From Uranotaenia lowii (lineage: Eukaryota > Arthropoda > Insecta > Diptera > Culicidae), in contig NC_073693.1 of assembly GCF_029784155.1 (NCBI RefSeq), positions 283,047,456-283,111,455 of the forward strand: a stretch of DNA of 64,000 nt, written 5' to 3'. Positions 48,726-60,310 of this stretch are shown here, piece by piece. Position 1 is the first letter of the stretch. Every line of letters starts with the position of its first letter. The notes below the pieces were generated by a model. The model was not told the DNA's origin and did not search any database. It worked only from the letters and a program-made list of their open reading frames with translations. Position numbers and translations under genes: made by a program.

Positions 48726-50307
48726 GTTAGACTTAGGGTGGGCTAACCGAATTTACCGAAACCGGTAAAACCGGTAAAACCGTCCATTTTCCAATACAGG
48801 AAATACCGGATTTTGGGGCGGTAAAAAAACCGGTATTTCCGGTAAATTTTTCATCATTCTTTGGCACTGTATTTTTTTACTTTTTCTCGGGATTTTCATC
48901 CCGAAGGATGATTCATCCCTCTTTGGCACTGTAATAAAATTGACACAGCTAAATGGTTTTTTTTAACAAATATATATGAGTACAAATACTCATATTTTGT
49001 TCAATCAGTTTCAAACTTTTAGCTAAATAAACCTTACTGCAAGGTTTATGTGAGATTTGATTATTGCTAAAACTTGCCGATGTAACTTTTTGAATTAAAG
49101 CTAGAGTGGCGTTCAAAAGAGCATTGACAAGCTGCCATCTCTCTTTCAGATGATATTTTTTCATGAAATTTAACACATTTCAGTTCAGCTATCAAACTAA
49201 CGCTTCTGTACAAATGTACAATGACTGGAAAAAAGATACAGCTACAAGAAATTCATGTAGTTTGCATTGAAAAACTGAAAAAATAAAAGATGCAAAAATT
49301 TTTAATCTATAAAAAAGGCCAAGTTTATCAAAATCGTTCTAAGCGGTGCGCGGGCTTTCAAAAATTTAAAACCAAAAATGTTGAATACTTCCTACTTTGT
49401 TTTAAAACATAAAATGTTTCAACAGAGTCAGCACTTAAACATATGTTAGAATTTTTGTATGAAGTTTCTCTTTCAACATTTTCAAGATAATTGATGAAAC
49501 TCTGTTGTTTTTATTTTCAACACTGTTGAAGCATTTTCTTTTTCCAGACAGAGCAGTAACAAAGTTTTTATAAATTTGCAACAGTATTATAGCAACAAAG
49601 AGCGTAAGGATCAGATCCAAACAACTATATTTATTGCTGAATTTTGACTGTTTTTTTTATAGATTTTTATTTGAATTTGTTCGTTTTAATTTTGTAAAGG
49701 CAAATTCAATGCTATCACGACCTAGGTTTCCGGGAAAGCATCTGTATTTTAGACAACAATAATCTGTAATTTTGTGAGTCAACCAAAAACTTTGTGACAG
49801 TGTTTTATTTTTTTTAGAAAATAATTAAGTCATTTTTTAACGAAACATCTTTTTGTATATCAAATCTCATATCATTTCCATGAGACTATAAAATTTTTTA
49901 CTTAATCTGTAGAATCGGTTCTGTAATCTGAATACTATTCTACAGAGTTTAGGACAAAAGTTCGTCGAAAATTGTATGAAACTTCTATAATTTCTGCAAC
50001 CTCAATGCAAAATTATAATAATAAAATGACGATGACAAAAATAATGATTATCATGAGCGTGATGATAAATGTATGACAGAGGGATAATTTAAAGGCACAA
50101 TACCATATTTTTCAATTGAAAACGATGCAATATCTATTGCGTTATAAATTCTAAGCATTTTATGTCATTACTACTACAATTAGACGAAACCTTTTCATGA
50201 ATTCGGAATTCTTTGAAAAATACCGGTTTTATCGGTTTAATAAATTACAAATACCGAAATACCGATTTTGAAAAAAAACCGGTAAATCCGACCACCCTAG
50301 TTAGACT
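48726..50307. mobile_element. hAT-like element, 1.57 kb, with perfect 8-base target duplication
   Basis: The element proper (48734-50299) starts TAGGGTGG and ends CCACCCTA, with further inverted similarity (GAATTTACCG / CGGTAAATCCG). Exact GTTAGACT duplications flank it on both sides. Both ends are rich in ACCGGTA/TACCGG words. An 8-base duplication plus TAGGG-type ends is typical of the hAT superfamily. No frame long enough for a transposase is present, so it is non-autonomous or decayed. Confidence 0.88.
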
Positions 50308-53300
50308 CGAAGTTATAACTTGAGGGCATGATTTGGAAATATAAAAAAGTTTGACAAAAAGATATTTCATCATTTTCAAATGTTCCCAACCTGAATAAAA
50401 ACATTTAGTACAATATATCAATTCAAGAAAAATGATATTCAATCTATATTGTCATATTTTCAGAGCCATTGTTTTAACTCCCAATTTTTTTAAGAACAAG
50501 TTTTCAAAAATGTTTCCTATGAGTTTAATTGATCCTTAGAGCCTATACCGTAGGAATAAACCGCCTCATGAGGGCTGTTGGGTTCCAATTTTTTGCTATG
50601 ATAGTTTTGCTCAAACAATGCATAACACAAATTAAGAATTTTTTATGCTATTTGATTATTCAATTTTAAGATCTTTTACATTAACAGGTTTTCGTATAAA
50701 ATAGAAGCTTTTGAAAATACATCATATTTTTTTTAAAATTATAAGCTATATTTATATAAGGAAACCTTCAGTAACAAGATTAAATCTTTAAATTTGCTTA
50801 CAAAAACTGGCGAACTTAGCTTATTTTATTTGAACATAGATTAAGTTTTTTTTAAGAAACCTTCAAAATAAATTAAATTTTCAAAAGTTAAGGTAGTAAA
50901 ATAAAATCAGATTCTTGCAAACTCATTTCAAGTTTTATTTTTTAGTTTGAAATTTGGCTATTGAAAAACGGCAATTGCAAATGTTAAACAATACATACAA
51001 ATTTTTAAATTTCTGGCAATTTCTTTTACAGGAATATTACAAAAAAAAAACTCATCGAAAATCAATTCTATAATTCAAATCCTGTAAAAATCACGATTTC
51101 TAATTTGAAAAAAAAATAAACTCAAATTCTCCAATTCTAATTTAAATTTGTAGCTAAGCTTAACCATTCTAAATGAGTTGTTAACGAATTTGAAATTTCA
51201 AAATTAAACTAACAATAAAAATTATAAGTATGCGATCTATTGCAATATAAATTACCCAACGAAAAAGTCATTTTGATAATTTTATCGTAATTGAAACCAA
51301 TTTGAGCTGAATCCAAATTTAAATTTTGAATATTTATTCTAAATCTTAATTCTGCCCCTGGCGGATCTTTATTTAAGAACTTATCCGATACAACTGTGTT
51401 CGATGTTTACTCTTGGGCTCGAACTCGCGGACATCGGCTCAGGAGACAATAGACTTGCCAACTGACTTGACAAACAAGCCCTGCTCATTAAAAATTTGAA
51501 TTTTAGATTTGTTTTCGAATTTCAATGAGATTCCTGATGTAAAAACACGATTCCTGAATTTGAATTTCAAATCAGCATTACCATTACAGGCCAAGAATTG
51601 AAATTTGTTCAAGGTTCTCAACCATGAATTTATAATTTCAATTCTGATGTTTTGGGTTTCAATCTGAAATTATTATTTTTGTTATTACTTTTCATGCAAC
51701 TTGCAAATTTGAAATAAATGTGAATAAAATAAAAAAAAAAAAAGGTGAATCTAATTCTAAGTTTTCAATTCTGGATCATCATTTTTAAGCTATATATCTA
51801 AAGTTTGGATTTAGAAAAAGAATTTTTTTTAATTTTTTTTAATGAGATTTTAAAGAATTGGGGTTGAGTCCTACGAATGAAAATCAAACAAAACCCAGGA
51901 TGGTTTCAAATATTTTTTTAATATTCAGAAAATTATTATCTTAACATATTACGTACCAAATACGCGATATCACGCTTTCCTGCTTGCCGCTATGCTATAT
52001 TTAGAAGCATAACTCAAATGTTTTAAATTCAATAATGAAACTATTTTCGACAAAGATCATCACTACACTTTCGGTAATTTAAAAATACTAATTTAGATAA
52101 AGTTGGTCCAGCGATTTCTGAGATTTCGAATACGTTAATATTCAAAACGCATATGAATTTCAAAAATCATGTATCCAGTTTTGAATGAAATTAAGAACCA
52201 AATTTAAGCGATTACAAAACAGCTTTTTATTTCTATTTTTTATGATAATTCGAACTGAAAATCAAGAATTCCAAACTGGATAAAGAACCCGAAATATGAA
52301 AACAGAATTGCAATGAGGTTTTTAATAATAATGGAACAAGGAATTCTGAAATGAGTATAATCTCCTTTAAAATTTAATGTTCAAAAACGAATTTCTATCA
52401 ACAAGTAAGAAAATTTTGAAAACTGAATCAGAATTAGTTTAGTATTAGTTTTTGAGGTTTTAGAATTATTTCTGAGTTAGGATTGTTACTCATGAATAAC
52501 CTTACCCAATGGTCAAAACTTGATTAAGAATTTCAAATTTTGAGTTTAGCGTAGAATACCTCGTTTGCTTCTCTGGAACCTCATAAGGGGGGTTACTTTC
52601 AATAATGAAATTGTTTTTCGCACTACGAAAATGCACTACGCACTACGAAAATAAAAAATAAAAAAATAAAAAAAATCATCTACGGGATCAAATATCGTCC
52701 TAATTTTCGGAGCATAGAAAATTAGAATTACAGAATATCAGAAACTGTAAAAGACGACGATTTTTAAAGATATGATGAAAACAAGAAAATGGAACCAAGT
52801 CTCTCCATTTTTCCCTAATAACATTCCACGAGTGTGATTCTTTATCAAGAACTCAAGCAATGAGTTTGAACAGTAAAAGCAGTTCAAAAGTCGACACACG
52901 AAACTCGATTCGTGCTAAACCAATACAAGGAATGTCAATTTGTCACTACTAACAACTCTCATCTCTAAAAAGTTTTAATGAGCTTTGAATCAAGTTTGAA
53001 TTCTCACCATAAAAAAATTCTATCGGTTCGTAAAAAGTAGAGGACCGAACTAACAAATCTAAGGTACACCAAAATTACCTTCTCTTATTTCCCAACTTGC
53101 ACTTGATGCTATCAATTAACTTGATGCTATCAACTTCACAGGATGACATAATTCCTGTCGAATCCTTTAGATGCCCTTTTACAAAAATTGGATGAATCCT
53201 CTGAAATTCCCATAAAAAAATGGTTTTTTGTATGTTTTTTTTTATTCGATATGAAGTATGTTTTAACTTATCAGATTAGTAGGAAATTCCTCAATGGCAT

Positions 53301-54980
53301 ATTTGCCCATACATTTGAGGGTTATCAAATACTATCATTGTGATTTTGTAAGTTTGTAAAAATCAACACTATTCTTTCCTTATCTGTTTTCAAAGAGTTA
53401 TTTGAAGATTTTAGGTGTTTTTCTGTGAATTTATGTAAATTGGATGCAGAAAACTGGCCCCTACTTACAAGCATTTCTGAAAGCCAAAGCTTTGACTGTG
53501 AAAGAAATTTGCTTATGAGATCTAAAAAATAGTCGAAACTAAACTTTCTAATCCTATGATTATTATACAGTCCATCCACCACCCAGTGAACTAAAATTGA
53601 AACATCCGTTATATTTTTTCTATTGGTATTCCTGGATCTGGTTGCTGCCAGCTGTCAATAGTCACTTTTATATGCAGAAGTCAGTCTTTCGGTCTTTCTG
53701 CGAAAGTCTTCAAAAAATTAAATTTTTGATACCAATTTGAATTGGAAATTGAGATTGAAGAGAAATAGTTCTTTTGCTTTCATTTTTCAGTGTCTAGCCA
53801 TATTATGTCAGGTCATCCTATCCTATAATTTCATCTCAATACATTTCGAAACAAATACGAGATTTTTCGTTTTTCGCGATGACTAATCCTAGAAGCATTA
53901 CTCCAATGTTATAAATCTTATGATGAAACGTGATCCTACAAAATTGAAAACAATACTTTCGGTAATTCAAAAATATTAGATTTGTAAAATTTGGTCCAGC
54001 GAATTTTGAGATGTAAAATACCGAATTTTGATGTTTCTCGGCTTAGATTTCTTCGCTGTCTTTAATGTGTTAACAAATGTGTTATCATGTAAAACAAGTT
54101 TAGATTTTTCTAAAATTCTAAAAGTAAATCGAGACATCAACATACACACAATCTTTAACAAGAGAAAACGTCTGGAATTGATGATTTCGAGTCCTAACAC
54201 TTATCCCTTATACAGGCTGCAAACCTATTTTTGATCTTGCTTGATGTCTGAAAATTTACTATGAGTAGCCCAATATCACAATATCAAACGGAATTCCGTG
54301 TATATCTTATCATACCAAACCAATCGTTATCGAGAAGGTGCCGATAGCATTGATTATCTTGCTCTTTTTTTTTTGGTTCAAGTTGTAGAAAAAGAGGATA
54401 TATCACAATTTCCGGTTGTGAAAGTCTCAAATTTCAGTGTTGGACCGACAATTAGGTCAACTGACTGACTAGACTACCGGTTTCAATTTGGTTCCACCTC
54501 ATTGAAGGCCTCACTAAGTCTAGAGAAATTTAATAGTACCTACATATCCTGTGGTGAAGCCCACTGACCTATTAGAAGGAGTTGTTCCATTGGCATTTAG
54601 AATCCGGTTGTTTTGGTGATCTATCAGGCAGAACGACCTTTACGTGCGTAAAAAGCCTTCGAAACAGAAAATTTATCTTAGACTCGTGAAGAGTATACAG
54701 TACTTTCAATTCCTTACAACTCACAAGTTACACGACCATCGCAAGATGACTCACCGTACAAGCAAATCCATTTCTCGCAAGACTAATGAGCTAACCAAAT
54801 CAAGCAAATCAACCGATACCGCGCGCTAGCTAGATAAGGTACGCTTACTTGCGGTAGAGACGAGAAATAAAATAAAAATTTCTCGAGAAAAGGACTGGTG
54901 ATCAGAAATATGGAAACCTGCCTGTAGCTCGGGGTAGAACTCTAGGGTATATCTCCGGGCTAGATCTAACTCTCTACGCG

Positions 54981-54998
54981 ACCCCCTAAAAAGGGGGT
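54981..54998. promoter_or_regulatory. CArG-like perfect palindrome-flanked site
   Basis: ACCCCCTAAAAAGGGGGT: a perfect CC(A/T)6GG core within matching C5 and G5 arms. CC(A/T)6GG is the serum response factor consensus, which in animals controls many actin-cytoskeleton genes. Its placement in the first intron of a tropomyosin gene is suggestive; function is inferred only. Confidence 0.4.
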
Positions 54999-57304
54999 GT
55001 CTGATTGCCGAGAGATACTGCAATCGTCAATCGTGATCCCCGGTGCGGACCCAAGCAGAATCGCGAATGACCTTGAGGGATGAATGACATCACCACAGAT
55101 ACAAACCGGATAGCCATTTTTGCGATTGCGACGTGCGCTATGCGCGCGGGACGACCTTAAAAGGAGTAAGAGAGTTGTCACAATCGATAACACTTCTCAG
55201 TCCGAAGAATCCAATTCGGGGGGACTGAGCTCGGACACACAACGAGAAAATATGGTGACTAATCACCTGTGGAAGTTGATGAATCGCTTGAAATCGTCAA
55301 AGGAAAGCGTCCGGTGACGTTCAGTTACCAATATGGGGAGTTCATAGAAGTTTCACAACATACATAAGTACAGGTACTTGGCGCAATGCTTTTGATGACA
55401 TCGCGCATTGACCACTAGGCAAACAGAAAGTATGGAAGAGTGTGATGTCATTTGCCACAAGCACGACGACGATGATGATGGTATGAAGAATGATGGGTTC
55501 GCTGAAACTATTCGGAGTTCCTTCGATTTTGAAGGACGGTTCGGTGATTGATCCAAAAATCGTGGGAAGTGTCCAACGAGATTGGTACAAGGAATTTGGC
55601 TCATCAAAAATTCCATCGCGTTAGCCGTTATAACCGGCATGACAACACAACTGCCTAAGCCGGCAAGTGACCGGACTTGAAATCGCATTGGCGACGGCGA
55701 CGACTATTCGTCGCCGCTGTTGTCGCTTACATGGCGACCGTCATTATGCTCAAGGTCGACCATTAGCCGAACGCTTCCTCTTTTTCCGATTGGGAGCTGA
55801 CTTCATCGGCCGGGCCGATTGTCGAGTGAGTGTAGTTGGTGGAACCGAAAGTACCTCCGAAAAAGACTCCACCAACAACCTTGAAGTCGTCCAAAAAGCC
55901 TACTTACTTGAAACGATTAGAGCTGAGTCGTGCCGAGCGGTTTGTCTCATCATGCATTCCGCATTTGCGGTACTAATACACCGGCACCCGCACGCCGCAA
56001 CACACATGTTGTGGTTTAATGTGTGGTAAGTGGCCGACGAATCGAGCAAAGCTCGCCGGCCGGGGCGTGGTACCCACCACAGTCCGATTTTTTTTTTATT
56101 AAAATGCACTCCTCGTCGAATCAATCCGGCCGGAGAAGAAGAGCCAAAAAAAAGAGTGCTCTGCTCAAAGACAGTCAATGGGTGTTGAGAGCTCCCCGAA
56201 GTCATGAAGAGAAAAAAAAGTGCAACCATGTTGGGCACCTACTTCGGTAGGAGGAAGGCACTTGAATCGAGTACCCCCAAAGTAACCTCCACACATTCAC
56301 CTTGACTTGGAAACAGTGTGATGGTTAGATTGAACCACCACTAGGAAACCTCCTCGGAAAGACTCGAGAGTTCGAGGGATCCCGCGAGACACCTCATCGC
56401 GTTAGGCCAATGAGTTCCATTACCAGAGCTAGCTACTTAGCATATTTGGCTTGGAAAATTGTCTTCTTGATACCCACCACACCACGAAAGAGGAATTCGA
56501 TAAATGAGATTAACGTGATTCGGCCGGGGAGCGGATACTGAATTAAAAATTCATAACGCCAAGAAATGCCGGATGATTCGGCTTCGGATGGAATTAATTT
56601 ATCGTTCGATAACTTCTGCTGCTTGGCAGGTAGACGAAATTAATCATAATCTCAATCAACTGTATGGATTTGAATCAGAAATTAAGAACCAAAATTGAGC
56701 TCGGAATCTCAAATCATTGAAATCTGAATATGAGTGGAAATGAAAACTCAACCTGAGTTTTGAGCCTGGAAGCTTAATTTGAGTTCAAATTAGTTTTCCT
56801 TGTTCTCAACTTTAACTCAAGAATCAAAATTTTCAGCCCGAATCCAAATTTCTAAAATGACGTCGGCACTTAAAATGTGAATCTCTAAACTTTAAGAAGT
56901 GTGGCCTATAAATTTAACATTTTTTCTGGCCTTTTAAGCTTATTCTGACAATAAATATTTCTCCCACAACTCTGCTTTATCAATATTCAAGGGTTACATT
57001 TTCAAAGTAAGAAAAAATTATCAAAAAGTTGGCAATATTTTTAGAAACATCGATTATATCCGCTTAATTCATTCAAAATTACTTTTATTGAGTTATTAAA
57101 TTAAGATTGGTCCATCACCTAATAGCTGAATGCCAGCCCAGAATAATTTCAAATTTGATATCTTTATCGTTTGAGATGATCATGGTTGGTCGGCTCCTCC
57201 CAAAACACAAAGAGCCGGAAGAAAACAACACTGTTTTCAGTTCGGCTTCCGAGTGTAATTCTCTTTCACTGATCGTGCTCTACTCGTTATCCGAATTCAC
57301 GCGA

Positions 57305-57971
57305 GCTGTAAGCAGTGTTGCCACATCCAAATCTGTACCGCTCATAAAAAAATCTTTTTCATCTGTACCGAAAACTCAAAAATCTGTACCGTGAAGATTT
57401 TGGTTCCTTATTTTTAATCTTAAAAAAGACAGATACTTTATTGCACATAGTACAGTTTTTTAATTAAAATTTTTTGTGAAACTCATTTAATCATTTTTAT
57501 TTTCTCTCTTTAGTCACTGACATTAAAAAATATTTTTTATAACAAACACTTCATAAAGTTCATGATGTTTATGCATAGTTTTATTAAAACGATTTATGAG
57601 CGTTATATTTAATACAACATTTTTCGATCCGCCGTTGATCCTTAAAAAACTTTTCGTTCTAAGGATAGTGGGGGATTATAATCAGATATTTAATTATTTG
57701 TAGCAAATTTGGAAATCTAATAATTCCATCGTGTACTTCCCAGTAAGGAACTCCTATCGCCAGAATAATAAGACTAACTTTTGACTCATTTTCTAGAAAG
57801 TTTTCAATAAACTGGATGAAAGAAAAATGTAGAAACTTTTTTGTTTTTAAAAGTCAAAAATTAAATTTTGAAAATCTGTCATCTGTACGTACAGATTCTG
57901 TATCAAAAATAAGCTCAAAAATCTGTACCTCCTATCTATGTATCTGTTCATGTGGCAACCATGGCTGTAAG
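57305..57971. mobile_element. MITE, 651 bases, with perfect 8-base target duplication
   Basis: The element (57313-57963) starts CAGTGTTGCCACAT and ends ATGTGGCAACCATG, and GCTGTAAG flanks it exactly on both sides. ATCTGTACC/CTGTACCG words recur near both ends. No transposase frame. Ends and duplication length fit a hAT-type non-autonomous element. Confidence 0.88.
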
Positions 57972-58043
57972 TGATCCGGACGGCATGTGTGAGAGCTTTC
58001 GCATCTGAGCTGGAGAAAGAGAATTCTAGCCAAGAGCGCCCCG

Positions 58044-58293
58044 CAGCGTTGCCAGATTGCAAACCACTCAAGTCCGTAGGTTTGACGAAAATCGAAAAAT
58101 GTATTGATTTTGGCAAAATTTAACTTTACTTTTTTTTTGGTCGTCAGGTCAAATTTTCGACTATCAGCAGAATCCTGTTAATTTTTTCGATAATCCGTAG
58201 AAAACCGGTAGGAAATGCTGAAAGTCCGTAGATTGTGAGCATCGATCCGTAGCTCCTTAGAAATGCTTAAAATCCGTAGATCTGACAACGCTG
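58044..58293. mobile_element. Short MITE, CAGCGTTGCCAGAT ends
   Basis: 250 bases with inverted ends CAGCGTTGCCAGAT / ATCTGACAACGCTG and internal AATCCGTAG words. The flanks do not show a clear duplication. Confidence 0.7.
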
Positions 58294-59263
58294 TTCCTCA
58301 GTGTAAATGAAGAAAAAAAATATTTAGACTCCTACCACACAACGTAAAAACAATAACAATAATGTTTTCCCTGCTGTCAGCGTTGCCACATTCAAATCTT
58401 TACTCTTATTAAAACAAAATAAGACCAACACAAAATCTGCACCGAAATGTGCATCAACAAAAAAAAACATCTTCAGTGGAAAAAATTAGGAAAATCAGTA
58501 GTATTTTTTTTGTAATTGTTGTTTGACTGTTGATATCATTTCTGTTCTCTAAATTATTCAATAATCAAAATTAATTATATATCTAAAAGGTGTTTTAAAA
58601 TCAGGAAGCTACTTTAAACTTTGTTATTATTTCTCAAAATTGGCGAATTTCACATGAATCTGACTTCTGTCTTTTTCTAAATGAAATGTTCAATAAATAC
58701 GGTTTCGTTTGGTTATTTCAAAACGCTTTCCAGGGCGGCCTTTCGAAAATCAGGACAAATACTGAAATATTAGGACACCTCTGGCACCTCTGAATCAGAA
58801 AGCAGGGTTTTTTTTCTCGTGAACGTACCAAGAAAAAAACTGTGTTAACACTCAGATTTCTCCTCAACACAATGCGCAATACATTTTTCCGGAGAAGGGA
58901 ATTCTCTTCATCAGCAGATGTGAATGCTCTCGCTCACTCTTATGTGTTGACAATCTCACTTTTTATTGCAGTGCGATTTGTCTCTCCCCGTACAGCTTAA
59001 GGAGAGCATATGAAAAAAATTCTCTCACTCTCTTTCATCGGATAAGTCTATCTGCGAAGTTTTGCCCCATCCATGGAGATTCAATTGACTCCATCTATTT
59101 TTTTTCTAAATCGATGCGATCGAAAGAGAGCGGAACTTAGCACAAAAAAAAACAAGTTCATGTTTCAAGTTTGGGGAAGAGTGACTTTTTAAAAGCAAAA
59201 TTCCTGAACAAAAAAATAAGTTGCAACCTCCAGAAAGACGGTTTTCAGCAATTCAGCTAAGAC

Positions 59264-59613
59264 TAAGGTTGTCAGAATATTTTCAACACGTATCCGGGCT
59301 ATTTTATCTAAAAACCTGGCAAAATCCGGGCATTTGAATTCAACATTGTCGAACAAAATCCGGGAAATTTGGTCAAAACCTGGGAATTACTCATCCAAAA
59401 TCAAGAAAAAAACTTGAAAAAAATTGTTTACATCAACATTTATCAGCAGATTTTAAATCGTAAGGTAAGCTTTTTAGTTTGATTTGAGAACGAGAATAAT
59501 CCTGGGCGAAATCCGGCTTTTCTTATGAGAACCGGGCTAGAACGGACTTTGCCCAAATTTTATATTCATTATCCGGGAAAACTCGGATAAAACCAGGCAA
59601 TCTGGCAACCTTA
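59264..59613. mobile_element. CCGGG-rich MITE copy
   Basis: Begins TAAGGTTGTCAGAATATT and ends TCTGGCAACCTTA; interior CCGGGC and AATCCGGG words as in the copies at 11719 and 39999. Flanks share only GCT. Confidence 0.75.
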
Positions 59614-60118
59614 GCTTTCCACAAGTTTTTCGAGAGAGCTATGGTCGGCGATGTAAAGAAATGGATTCTTTTTTTGAAGGGCACAAGTTCATTTTATATT
59701 CGTTTGAATCCTTTAAAAAGTAAATACATTATGGGATGAGCACTGCCCTAAAAGCTCAACCTTTCCCTGGAATGCTTTTAATGAGAAAATTTGATATTTC
59801 TTATATGTTTTTTTGCAGAAAAAGTTCACCAAATACTTCCCAATTCGATTTAAGATAGAACGTTGCAAGGAGAGTGTGACCAATAGATTCTCGTAATTGT
59901 TGTTCAAAATTACGAAAGTTTTCATCAATATGGGAAACCAAGTTCAATGACAGTGACCTAAAGGCAATCTTCAGCAAAACGGGTTTTAAATAATCCAGTA
60001 AAGAAGTTGATTTTTCGCAAGCTCAAGTCTGCGACAGCAAGAGAGCTTCTTGTTAAGACCTCTTTTTGATGTTTTTGTCAGACATATTCTCAAGTGAAAG
60101 AACTTCCCGAATTTGATT

Positions 60119-60310
60119 GGGCCAGAACAAACATTAAATTCTTATTTTGTTACCTCCCTCCTTCTAATTTTCGGTAAGGATTAAGGCATTTTATTGGAAA
60201 ACTTCATGAATTCTTCGATAATTCAAACAATTGGAAGAGCAAAAATCAAACTGCTGAAGATGGAAATTGGGTCACTCACTTATTATATTCGAAATTTTTA
60301 AACCCAATTT
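60119..60310. mobile_element. Truncated copy of the GGCYGGAACAAAT MITE
   Basis: Left end GGGCCAGAACAAACATTAAA followed by TTCTTATTTTGTTACC, and an inner part with GAAGATGGAAATTGGGTCA that matches the copies at 28454 and 30522 loosely. The right end is missing. Confidence 0.6.

Noticed and set aside
48949..49176. 75-codon frame inside the hAT-like element as transposase remnant
   Set aside because: No hAT dimerisation or RNase-H-like motif can be seen; too short to assign.
54826..55023. 65-codon minus-strand frame ending near a GTAAGC donor
   Set aside because: No recognisable protein similarity, and not in tropomyosin phase or sequence; kept only as part of the GC-rich island finding.
55900..56238. 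112-codon minus-strand frame
   Set aside because: It has Cys/His-rich chance composition, with overlapping open frames on both strands typical of GC-rich DNA.
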